Shown here: positions 1 through 5,857 of the stretch, one piece after another | Layout of the letters: each line of letters begins with the position of its first letter | Position numbering within the stretch: the first letter of the stretch is position 1 | DNA from: JBLNCE01 sp050260415 | Lineage (GTDB): Bacteria > Bacillota > UBA4882 > JAAYXC01 | Reading direction: 5' to 3' | Length of the DNA: 12,747 nucleotides | NCBI GenBank assembly: GCA_050260415.1 | Contig: JBLNCE010000186.1 | Location: 1 to 12,747, forward strand | Made by a program: the position numbers and the translations under genes | The notes under the pieces: model-generated | The model's database searches: none | Seen by the model: only the letters and a program-made list of their open reading frames with translations | What the model was told of the DNA's origin: nothing

Positions 1-17
1 CGGCTTTAACGCCAGCG

Positions 18-23
18 TATAAT
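18..23 (+). promoter_or_regulatory. -10 box (TATAAT) of the tRNA-Leu promoter
   Basis: A perfect TATAAT hexamer lies 15 bases upstream of the mature tRNA 5' end, which places the predicted start of transcription at about position 30. The matching -35 box would fall at or before the left edge of the window, so only half of the promoter can be seen. The short leader suits direct transcription of a single tRNA gene. Confidence 0.6.
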
Positions 24-38
24 GTTATTTGCAGATGT

Positions 39-121
39 GCCCGGGTGGCGGAACTGGCAGACGCGTACGTTTGAGGGGCGTATGGGCAACCGTACCGGTT
101 CAAGTCCGGTCCCGGGCACCA
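39..121 (+). tRNA. tRNA-Leu, anticodon GAG
   Basis: The gene folds as a class II tRNA with a long variable arm. The acceptor stem GCCCGGG (39-45) pairs with CCCGGGC (111-117), followed by discriminator A118 and an encoded CCA (119-121). The anticodon stem TACGT/GCGTA closes the loop TTGAGGG, giving anticodon GAG at 73-75, which reads leucine codons CUC and CUU. The T arm is ACCGG-TTCAAGT-CCGGT. The long variable arm and discriminator A agree with leucine. It is the last recognisable gene before an AT-richer stretch, and tRNA 3' ends are common integration sites, but no second copy of its 3' end was seen in the window. Confidence 0.97.
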
Positions 122-808
122 CATGAATACCATACTGCTGCGGCAGTCGGTTCGGCGAAGAGCCAAACCCTTAGGGAGTCTTCCCGGGGATCGAACTCAA
201 GCCGGCGGACAAAAGCTCGTAGCAGTTTTCTTTTTCTCTTATTGTTGGCGCTTATGGCCGCCTCCCAGGTAGCAGAATATATCAAGGATCTCCTCGGCGG
301 ACACCGGCTAAGGCATCAGCTTGTCCTCCGCCTCTTCTTTAGTATATTCGCATGGGGCGAGGAAGAGGCTGATGTCTACTGGCACTACCGCTATCCGATT
401 CTAGGGTGATTACTGAACTGACGCGAGCGTTCCTCGCTCCCGTCAAACTTGGAAGAGGCGAACCCCGAGGGCAAGACGTTCTTACCGGCGGGGTATAACG
501 ATTATTATATCAACTCTGAGCAGTTGTTTTCGTCTGGCCCCGCGAAGGCGCGATCTACGCGGGGATCTGCAACAGGATGATCGTGTATAGGGTCTGGTGT
601 TGGTGGCGCCGGAACCGACGCCGACGCATTGAAGGACAAGCGTGAATAGAGGCTTGCAAGAGACGGGCCTTTAGGTTTGAGCGAGGATGCCGAAAAATGA
701 AGTAAGGATGATAATTATAAAAACCATCACATCCAGTCAAGTATCGTAATTAGCTGTTTTGGATCGTGCCTTGCCCCAGTAAGCTCCCTTGTGCTCCCTG
801 TTGCGTAT
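122..808. other. Gene-poor AT-richer region after the tRNA
   Basis: No convincing gene was found here. The forward frame that ends in a stop at 407-409 covers the tRNA at its start, has no recognised domain, and is followed by a second stop at 419-421. The same frame is then open again to about 579, which might mark a decayed gene, although I recognise no family in either part. Structures visible are an imperfect hairpin near 416-443 and a perfect 7-bp inverted repeat CCCCGCG (538-544) / CGCGGGG (558-564) with no T-tract. Very short forward ORFs near 580 and 690 (about 20 codons) lack enough support to call. The composition differs from the GC-rich genes downstream and suggests degraded or acquired DNA. 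Confidence 0.5.
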
Positions 809-836
809 TTGACACTATCATTGCTATTGATATAAT
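809..836 (+). promoter_or_regulatory. Near-consensus sigma-A promoter for the toxin-antitoxin-like operon
   Basis: TTGACA (809-814) and TATAAT (831-836) are both perfect consensus hexamers separated by 16 bases, one short of the optimal 17. The predicted start of transcription is near 843, inside the inverted-repeat array that follows. No other forward gene lies between this promoter and the ORF at 999, so it most likely drives the 999-1942 operon with a leader of about 155 nt. A promoter this strong usually needs repression, which fits the operator-like repeats overlapping its start site. Confidence 0.8.
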
Positions 837-840
837 GAGC

Positions 841-866
841 GTGAACGATCTGTTCACAGATTGAAC
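841..866. promoter_or_regulatory. Operator-like array of alternating GAAC/GTTC half-sites
   Basis: Two perfect inverted repeats share a half-site: GTGAAC-N5-GTTCAC (841-857) and GTTCA-N5-TGAAC (852-866). They cover the predicted transcription start of the 809-836 promoter. This is the expected position for a repressor operator, and type II antitoxins commonly bind such repeats to autoregulate. The Bacillus-type LexA box has a similar core but with a 4-base spacer, so LexA is less likely. The binding protein is not known. Confidence 0.55.
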
Positions 867-908
867 CATTCGCAGTTAGAGCCAGTTTGACATAACCCGC
901 GACTGATC

Positions 909-952
909 GGCGTAAACTACGCCGGTGGTGATGCGGGTATGTGTGCTATTAT
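909..952 (+). promoter_or_regulatory. Inverted repeat and possible extended -10 in the operon leader
   Basis: A perfect 6-bp inverted repeat GGCGTA-AAC-TACGCC spans 909-923. Twenty bases further on, TGC-TATTAT (944-952) resembles an extended -10 element. It has no good -35, although TG-extended promoters can work without one. It could be a second, closer promoter for the ORF at 999, with the inverted repeat as its operator. It could equally be leader RNA structure on the transcript from 809-836. Confidence 0.35.
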
Positions 953-966
953 ACGACGCAAAAAAA

Positions 967-983
967 CCGCCAATACTAGGCGG
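967..983 (+). other. Leader hairpin next to the ribosome binding site
   Basis: CCGCC (967-971) pairs with GGCGG (979-983) across a 7-base loop. The 3' arm abuts the very purine-rich ribosome site AGGAGGGGGAGGGAG (984-998) of the ORF at 999. In RNA the hairpin would sit directly beside, and could partly limit access to, the Shine-Dalgarno region. Translational control is an inference. Confidence 0.4.
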
Positions 984-998
984 AGGAGGGGGAGGGAG

Positions 999-1181
999 AT
1001 GCGGAGCGCTAACGTTGTCTCGATTGAGACCGCGCGCTTCAAAGGTGAGCGGACAACTCCTGATGGCTTATCGTTTTGTCCAGCCAAAAGAGAAAGACAA
1101 TACCTAAAGCTAACCAAGGAAGATAAACAAGAATTACATCGATTGATGACAGGGAGGGCAAAGGAAGGAGACGACGATTAG
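999..1181 (+). CDS. Small charged protein, candidate antitoxin of the MazF-like gene
   Basis: This 60-residue protein has no family I recognise. The ATG at 999 was chosen because a strong purine-rich Shine-Dalgarno run lies just upstream; an in-frame ATG at 939 would add 20 residues but has no comparable site and would place the leader hairpin inside the gene. The N-terminal half is basic and mixed. Residues about 36-56 (LKLTKEDKQELHRLMTGRAK) are predicted to form an amphipathic helix, followed by an acidic Asp-rich end. MazF-neutralising antitoxins commonly contact the toxin through such charged C-terminal segments. The stop is only 3 bases before the next start, so translational coupling with the MazF-like gene is likely. 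The antitoxin role rests on size, order and coupling rather than sequence similarity. Confidence 0.6.
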   Translation: MRSANVVSIETARFKGERTTPDGLSFCPAKRERQYLKLTKEDKQELHRLMTGRAKEGDDD

Positions 1182-1184
1182 TCC

Positions 1185-1772
1185 ATGAGGCGGGGCGAAG
1201 TCTACTATGCGGCCGTGCCATACCTGCCTGAAGCCCCATTGACATTTTTCGTTGAAGACCTAAATGACGAACAACAGGGGCTCGGTACCGGTAGGCTTAT
1301 GCAACAAACACCCGAAGAAAACTTCAGGAGAGACGGAAAGAACCCCGAATTCAAAGTAGTATTACCCTTTAAGAGACGAATGGTACTTCTGGTTTCTTCG
1401 GAGGAGGCTCTAAATGATCCGGACACCCAAAGCGTTTTGGTGATGCCGATACATACTATTTACGAAGAACAGGCCAAAACTCACCCTTTTTACCAAAAAC
1501 TTATAAGTGCAAATTGCTTTCCTGAGGCTTTTTACTTGGGGGAGCGATCTGGCCGCAAATCCTCTATTTCGATCACCCAGGTGAAGCATATCTCAAAGAA
1601 CTTGATTTTTGATAAAGTACATTGGTCTCTCACGCCGGAGGAAATGACTAGCGTCGATGTGCGCTTTGCCGACTGCATGGGCAGTTCAATTATACTTGCA
1701 TGTCAAGTTTGTGATCGTGCTTGCCAGACATGCGAGATCCTGAAGACCGCCAACCAGTTGCGAAGAGTTTAA
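1185..1772 (+). CDS. MazF/PemK-like toxin-family protein with insertion and Cys4 tail
   Basis: The 195-residue product carries the landmarks of the MazF/PemK/Kid fold, whose members are mostly sequence-specific endoribonucleases that cleave mRNA. It has RRGEVYYAAVP at residues 2-12, KRRMVLLVS at 63-71 (the usual RPVLVIS strand), SVLVMPIHTI at 83-92, SSISITQVKHISKNLI at 126-141 (the usual S-V-x-x-x-Q-h-r-T-h-d-k segment), and the C-terminal helix LTPEEMTSVDVRFADCMG at 149-166. Two features are unusual. About 50 extra residues (12-62) separate the first two core strands, and a tail has C173-X2-C176-X3-C180-X2-C183, which resembles a metal-binding knuckle. Typical MazF proteins are about 110-120 residues. 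The gene follows the 60-residue ORF by 3 bases, and its nearest AGGAG is about 14 bases from the ATG, so coupled translation is likely. It could have lost toxicity or changed role. Codon use is more AT-rich than in the genes downstream. Confidence 0.75.
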   Translation: MRRGEVYYAAVPYLPEAPLTFFVEDLNDEQQGLGTGRLMQQTPEENFRRDGKNPEFKVVLPFKRRMVLLVSSEEALNDPDTQSVLVMPIHTIYEEQAKTHPFYQKLISANCFPEAFYLGERSGRKSSISITQVKHISKNLIFDKVHWSLTPEEMTSVDVRFADCMGSSIILACQVCDRACQTCEILKTANQLRRV

Positions 1773-1798
1773 TTTAAGTAAAAAAAGGGAAATGCAGC

Positions 1799-1942
1799 AT
1801 GGTAGAAGGCTTCTACTATGTCTGCCGGTATTGCGTGTCAAACAGTGACGCGCCGAGACCGGAGACAAGGCGACTGCGCTACCGCGTATGCGGTAGAGAG
1901 CATCGCGGCCCTAATCATAGCGCGCTAAAGGGTAGTACATAA
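1799..1942 (+). CDS. 47-residue Cys/His mini-protein at the end of the MazF-like operon
   Basis: The ORF starts 26 bases after the MazF-like gene, has an AAGGGA ribosome site at 1785-1790 with 8-base spacing, and stops just before the terminator. The product holds C9-X2-C12 (YVCRYC) and, further on, C31-X3-H35 (CGREH) with H40 nearby, the spacing expected of a small zinc-binding fold. The rest is rich in Arg. The first motif faintly recalls Fin-type anti-sigma proteins, but the remainder does not match and I assign no family. Position, ribosome site and terminator argue that it is expressed. Length alone cannot prove that it is coding. It may be a third component of the toxin-antitoxin-like locus. 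Confidence 0.5.
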   Translation: MVEGFYYVCRYCVSNSDAPRPETRRLRYRVCGREHRGPNHSALKGST

Positions 1943-1951
1943 AGAACCGAG

Positions 1952-1974
1952 AAAGAGGCGACGCCGCCTCTTTT
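1952..1974 (+). terminator. Intrinsic terminator of the toxin-antitoxin-like operon
   Basis: AAAGAGGCG (1952-1960) pairs perfectly with CGCCTCTTT (1965-1973) across the 4-base loop ACGC and continues into TTTTCT. It is a compact GC-cored hairpin ending in a short U-tract, 10 bases after the stop of the mini-protein gene, as expected for the end of an operon. Confidence 0.75.
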
Positions 1975-2179
1975 CTATTGAATCAGAAGCCAAGGCGGTG
2001 CAAATAGGAACGTCCGTGTGGCATTCATTCTGTATCCAGTCCCTGGCACAAAGATAGGCGGCAAGAGTCCGTACACTAAATGGTTCGGATGTTTAGGCCA
2101 CCCCTACTGCCTGGCCATACGTCTAGATTCCCCTTCCTCCTCATAAGCATTAAGAGCGTTTTTCGTGGGGGGGCGGAGT

Positions 2180-3343
2180 ATGGCCGGATGCCAACGGTTG
2201 CGCGTATTATTGGCCGGACTCATGCTTGTTCTCATTGCCCCCGCCGCGGCCGCGCCGCCGCAGTGCAGTATCCTGATCAACCTGCCCGCGCTCAGGCTTT
2301 ACCTCTATCGCGACGGCCAGCTCCTGCACGACTACCCGGTCGCCGTCGGCAAGGCGAGTACGCCCACTCCGGTCGGGGAATTCTCGATCATCTGCAAGGT
2401 GCGCAACCCCGTTTGGTACCCGCCGGGTAAAAAACCTGTTCCCCCCGGACCCGAAAACCCGCTTGGGGAGTGGTGGTTGGGGCTCAGCGCCAAGGGTTAC
2501 GGCATCCACGGGAACAGAAACGAGTCGTCCATCGGCCAAGCGGTATCCTTGGGGTGCATCAGGATGCACAACCGGGATATCGCGCAATTGGTCCAGTTCG
2601 TGGGCACCGGCGTACCCGTGAAGATCGTCTACCAGCCTTTTGCGCTCAAAGAAGATCCCGATACCGGGCTCAGCTTGCTCTGGGTCGGGAATGACATCTA
2701 CCGCCGGGCTCCGGCGGCCGCGGCTCTGGCCTTTATGCATGCCGCCGCCACCCTGACCTGGCATGAGCCGCTCCTGCATACGCTCCTGGCAAAGGGGCTG
2801 GAGAGCGGTTGGCATGAAGTCCCCCGGCCCGTGGAGGCCTTTGTGCGCGAGCAACGCGTTGGCGTGGGATATCAATGCCGGGGGCAACTCTGGTTCCCGC
2901 GCGCGGATCTGAAGAGTCTGCCCGGATGGGAGCGACTGGCGGCCGGCGGCGGCGATGTCGGCCTGGAGGAACTCTCTTTGGCCGCCGCGGAGACCCTAAC
3001 CTGGCGGTATAACCCATCCACCAGGACCATCACTTTCTTGCCAGCCAGGCTGCGGATGGGCGACGAAGTTAGGGAAGATGCGGTCCGGGTGCATGAGGGC
3101 AGGGTCATGATTAAGACCGAAGCACTGGCGGACTTGGTCGGCGAAACGGTCGAAACGGTAAGGGCGGCGCTGCAGGATCCGTTTTCCACGGCCGGCGCCG
3201 ACACGGAGAGACCCGGTGAGACCTGGTCCTCGATTGGGTGGGGGGCATTTCTGGGCTGGAGGCTGATTTGGTCGGAGGAGACCTGGGAAGTGCTGGTTGA
3301 AGAGAACCCTACTAGCGCGGGAGTTTGGTCCGCTCCGTTATGA
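2180..3343 (+). CDS. Secreted L,D-transpeptidase (YkuD/ErfK family) with C-terminal stalk-like domains
   Basis: The 387-residue product acts outside the membrane on peptidoglycan, where this family forms 3-3 cross-links or links proteins to the wall. A signal peptide covers residues 1-25 (hydrophobic LLAGLMLVLIAPAAAA). The catalytic domain covers about 27-151 and has the signature H110-G111 and S123-L-G-C126-I-R128, with C126 the nucleophile. From about 160 onward there is no catalytic domain. Two segments (about 228-290 and 295-335, including GRVMIKTEALADLVG) resemble the copper-amine-oxidase N-terminal-like stalk domain found in Firmicute surface proteins. I chose the ATG at 2180 because it leads straight into the signal peptide; a GTG at 2165 in the G-run is the alternative. 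No clear promoter or terminator was seen. It converges with the SLH gene, which also belongs to the cell surface. Confidence 0.9.
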   Translation: MAGCQRLRVLLAGLMLVLIAPAAAAPPQCSILINLPALRLYLYRDGQLLHDYPVAVGKASTPTPVGEFSIICKVRNPVWYPPGKKPVPPGPENPLGEWWLGLSAKGYGIHGNRNESSIGQAVSLGCIRMHNRDIAQLVQFVGTGVPVKIVYQPFALKEDPDTGLSLLWVGNDIYRRAPAAAALAFMHAAATLTWHEPLLHTLLAKGLESGWHEVPRPVEAFVREQRVGVGYQCRGQLWFPRADLKSLPGWERLAAGGGDVGLEELSLAAAETLTWRYNPSTRTITFLPARLRMGDEVREDAVRVHEGRVMIKTEALADLVGETVETVRAALQDPFSTAGADTERPGETWSSIGWGAFLGWRLIWSEETWEVLVEENPTSAGVWSAPL

Positions 3344-3590
3344 CCCCGGGCCGGCAGGAGTCTATGATACCCGATCTACGTTCCGGAACGCATCCGGGAT
3401 GGGTGAGGCAGGTTTCGCCCCTGCAAGAGACCGGTGGATACGAGCGTGCGGCATCCCCTTCCCATGTAGGGGCGCAGCATCCGGCCCCCGTGCCGCGTCG
3501 TTGAAACTAGAGCGATCGGCTACTACGGCGGAGGAGGCTGCTGCGCCCATTACCCGAACCCATCTTGCCAAGAAAGGGATCAACCAACAT

Positions 3591-3609
3591 CCCCCGCCCA
3601 GAGCGGGGG
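3591..3609. terminator. GC-rich hairpin between convergent genes, possible bidirectional terminator
   Basis: CCCCCGC (3591-3597) pairs perfectly with GCGGGGG (3603-3609) across a 5-base loop. It lies 10 bases past the stop of the minus-strand SLH gene and about 250 bases past the transpeptidase stop. Neither side has a real U-tract (TTAG on plus, ATGTTGGTT on minus), so termination efficiency is uncertain. The 3344-3590 stretch before it holds no gene I can support. Confidence 0.5.
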
Positions 3610-3618
3610 TTAGTCAGC

Positions 3619-4821
3619 TTACGACTGCCCCTGCAGCAGGCGGCCCAGGGCCAGCGAGGCAACCTCCGACTGCAGGAGAGCCTTGAGGTGCTCCAGGTCG
3701 CGGCCCAGAATCGCCGCGGAGACGTCAGTCGAGAGTCCTAGACGCGAGGAGAGGGCGGTCACCAATTTTTCCCGGCTCAGGAGATCGAGCGTCAGCCAGT
3801 CCCTGTCCAAGAGGCTCTGGGCCTCACCGGGTCCTAGACCCATCTGGATCAGGCGGTCGAACAGGATACTCTTTAGCCCGTCTTGGGCCGCGCTCCAGTC
3901 GCCCCGAGCGATCGCCGCCGCCGCGTCGGGGGTCAGGAGACCTTTTGTGAGGCCGCTCAGACGCGAGATCAAGTCGTTGGTGTTGACCTTTCCCGTGGCC
4001 TTGACCACCCTGGCGAATCCGTCCGGTCCCGTTAGCGTTGTCAGCTGATCGTTGACCAGGACTTGCTCGATCGTTGCGGCGGCGTTGTTCCTCAGGATCA
4101 GGGCCAGGGGATCCACCTGTACCGCCACGGGCTCACCGTTGTCTTCCGGCATGACGGTCACCGTACCCGCTTCGGGATTGACCTCCATGACAGTTCCGCG
4201 CTTGCTGCCGAACGCCAGTGCCTTATCGACCATCCAGGCCGTCTCCGCTCTCGTGACGACGGCTCCCGGCAGGAAGGACGTGCCGTACGACGGCGGCAGA
4301 TAATCGAGGCGCCTGGCGATCTCCACGAGACGAAAAGCCCAGTGCGATTTCGGGACATCGGGATAGCTGGGCGTCCAGTCCTCGCCGAAGACCTGCTCCT
4401 TGGTACCGACCCGCATAAGCCGGTCCAGCATCGCGACCATCTCGGCCCTGGTGATGGCCTTGTCCGGCCTGAACGTGCCGTCGGGATACCCCTCGATAAT
4501 CCCGCTTTGCACCAGGGTGGCTATTTCCTTGCGCGCCCAGTGCTTTGCGGCGTCGCTGAAAGGCGTTGTTTCGGCCGGGGTCAGGCCGAACGCCTTGGCG
4601 GCGATGCGGGCGAACTCGGCCCGGCTGACGAATCGGTCTGGTTTGAACGTACGATCTGGGTATCCGACCAGGATGCCCTGGCGCATCAGGTTTTTAACCG
4701 CCGCGCTTGCCCAGTGGTTTTGCACGTCGGCCGGAACCGCCTGCGCGACACCGGCGGTCAAAAAAAGCATGATCAGGGCCGCCAGCGCGATGATTGGGAG
4801 ACGACGCGTTCTAGAGTACAT
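3619..4821 (-). CDS. Secreted S-layer-homology protein with three SLH domains
   Basis: The 400-residue product is a surface protein expected to bind pyruvylated secondary cell-wall polymer through its SLH modules. A signal peptide ends near residue 28 (GVAQA, then VPAD). SLH domains lie at about 31-79 (with GYPDRTFKPDRFVSRAEFA), 85-135 (with GYPDGTFRPDKAITRAEM) and 151-203, the last more divergent. Residues 208-275 look like a small beta-rich domain (GTVMEVNPEAGTVTVMPEDN). Residues 280-400 are mostly helical, Leu/Ala/Asp-rich, and match nothing I recognise. The start is secure: AAGGAGG lies 7 bases before the ATG. It is oriented towards the L,D-transpeptidase, and the pair suggests an envelope-maintenance neighbourhood. 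Confidence 0.92.
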   Translation of the reverse strand: MYSRTRRLPIIALAALIMLFLTAGVAQAVPADVQNHWASAAVKNLMRQGILVGYPDRTFKPDRFVSRAEFARIAAKAFGLTPAETTPFSDAAKHWARKEIATLVQSGIIEGYPDGTFRPDKAITRAEMVAMLDRLMRVGTKEQVFGEDWTPSYPDVPKSHWAFRLVEIARRLDYLPPSYGTSFLPGAVVTRAETAWMVDKALAFGSKRGTVMEVNPEAGTVTVMPEDNGEPVAVQVDPLALILRNNAAATIEQVLVNDQLTTLTGPDGFARVVKATGKVNTNDLISRLSGLTKGLLTPDAAAAIARGDWSAAQDGLKSILFDRLIQMGLGPGEAQSLLDRDWLTLDLLSREKLVTALSSRLGLSTDVSAAILGRDLEHLKALLQSEVASLALGRLLQGQS

Positions 4822-5129
4822 GGCCTAGCCTCCTTCTTGGATTGGCCCGGATTTCGAAAGCACCATGCCGGTAGGAGTTACTTGTCCGGCGTTGACCTGT
4901 GAAATCCAGGCAACAAACATCAGAGTTTACGTAAAACTAATGGCGTTTATTTCGCGCCCATATCCGGAAGACCTTTATGTAAATAGTGGTCTTGCTACCA
5001 GCGCCTGTGACAGTGTCCGGTAAGGACTCCCGTCCCGTCCTTTTCTGCCGGCCGCCCGTGTACGCCGTACGCGGGATCGATATACTGTTAAAGGGCGGGA
5101 ACGATTCCCGCCGAGAGAGGGGGTAAGTT
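4822..5129. other. Divergent intergenic region between the SLH and SPOCS genes
   Basis: This 308-base gap must hold both divergent promoters. I see a perfect 10-bp palindrome TTTACGTAAA (4926-4935), a 6-bp inverted repeat AAGGAC (5022-5027) / GTCCTT (5037-5042), and near the right end a possible -10 box and a hairpin listed separately. No convincing sigma-A promoter was found for the SLH gene, and no riboswitch family was recognised in its leader. Confidence 0.45.
5081..5112 (+). promoter_or_regulatory. Possible -10 box and 5' hairpin of the SPOCS gene
   Basis: TATACT (5081-5086) matches the -10 consensus at five of six bases, but no good -35 is present 16-18 bases upstream, so an alternative sigma factor or an activator is possible. 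Just downstream, GGCGGGAA (5094-5101) pairs perfectly with TTCCCGCC (5105-5112) across three bases. If transcription starts near 5092, this hairpin would form the extreme 5' end of the mRNA. It ends 3 bases before the GAGAGGGGG ribosome site, a layout that often stabilises mRNA or tunes initiation. Confidence 0.45.
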
Positions 5130-5663
5130 ATGCAGACAGTTAGTTGTATCACCAGAAGCGTAACCCCGCGAACCAAGGTCGAGCTCTTCAAGCTCCTCAA
5201 GGTGCTTGCCGAAGTGCAGGTGCAATCGATCATTCCCGTCGAAGTGCAAGTGCCCAAGTGCCCGGACAGGTTGATCGACGTGAACATCACCACGGCCAAC
5301 GAGACGTTCCATGTCTTCACCGGCAAGCTGGTCAAGCAAGGCACGCTGGTCGTGACCATCGAATTCTGTGACGAAGACGATGATGAACGGTGCTTTACCA
5401 CCACCGTCCCGTTCATGGCTGTCGTAGAGGCAACCGGCCTTTGCCCGGACAGGGACGTTGATATCCAGTTCAAGAACGTCCTCATCGAGAACGATCTGCA
5501 GCTCGTGCACGGCGTCCTCACCGGGAAGGTCCACCTGGTCGAGCAAGTAAAGGTCAGCGAGTTCGTCCAGCGTTTCCTGGAGGTTCAGGATATGCCGGTC
5601 ACTGTTACAGGTGTCGTCAGGCAGACGCCGCCGGTAAAAACCATTTGCGGCCGCGTTCATTAA
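5130..5663 (+). CDS. SipL/SPOCS-domain (DUF3794) protein
   Basis: The 177-residue product matches the SPOCS domain seen in the spore-coat morphogenetic protein SipL and in many uncharacterised clostridial proteins. The domain covers about residues 38-155 and shows alternating beta-strand segments such as HVFTGKLVKQGTLVVTIEF (61-79) and TTVPFMAVVE (91-100). There is no signal peptide, no membrane segment and no LysM domain, so unlike SipL it consists of the one domain. It appears to contain an internal duplication: CPDR at 44-47 and again at 105-108, each followed by similar strands. The start has a strong AGAGGGGG site about 6 bases upstream. Such proteins are usually linked to spore envelope assembly, but a role here is inferred from the family only. 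Confidence 0.8.
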   Translation: MQTVSCITRSVTPRTKVELFKLLKVLAEVQVQSIIPVEVQVPKCPDRLIDVNITTANETFHVFTGKLVKQGTLVVTIEFCDEDDDERCFTTTVPFMAVVEATGLCPDRDVDIQFKNVLIENDLQLVHGVLTGKVHLVEQVKVSEFVQRFLEVQDMPVTVTGVVRQTPPVKTICGRVH

Positions 5664-5744
5664 GCAAGTATCACGATGAAGCCAGTCCTTTACGCGTTCC
5701 AACCATCTAGGCCATAAAGACCGGGCCGACCCGGACCATAACCC

Positions 5745-5819
5745 GAACTCACCCCCGGCGTTCTTTTCAGGTCTTGACCTGGAAGGGCGCACCCATCACA
5801 TGGGGGCGGGGGTGAGTTC
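5745..5819. repeat. 75-nt inverted repeat folding as a three-way junction
   Basis: GAACTCACCCCCG (5745-5757) is perfectly complementary to CGGGGGTGAGTTC (5807-5819). The 49 bases between hold two more hairpins: TTTCAGGTC/GACCTGGAA (5765-5784, 2-base loop, one G-U pair) and CCCAT/ATGGG (5792-5804). Together they form a three-way junction as RNA or a cruciform as DNA. Another hairpin, CCGGG-N4-CCCGG (5721-5734), lies just upstream. The element sits in the 344-base gap between the SPOCS and sigma-factor genes, before the sigma promoters. It has no U-tract. It could be an untranslated structural RNA element, a terminator for the SPOCS gene, or a tiny palindromic mobile repeat. Confidence 0.6.
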
Positions 5820-5857
5820 TTGTACGGGGCTTTTGGCGGGGTATACCGGAGATCCAG

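Noticed and set aside
841..857. LexA (SOS) box
   Set aside because: The GAAC/GTTC core resembles the Gram-positive LexA site, but the spacer is 5 bases instead of 4 and the half-site pattern repeats. A different repressor is more likely.
2207..2887. 226-codon minus-strand ORF opposite the L,D-transpeptidase
   Set aside because: It is antisense to the HG...SLGCIR catalytic domain and has no recognisable domain of its own.
4063..4902. 279-codon plus-strand ORF opposite the SLH gene
   Set aside because: It lies antisense to a gene with three clear SLH domains, a signal peptide and a perfect ribosome site, so it is a shadow of high-GC coding sequence.
5022..5042. Terminator AAGGAC/GTCCTT in the SLH-SPOCS gap
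   Set aside because: The stem is short with a 9-base loop and a weak T-run, and no gene on the plus strand ends just before it.
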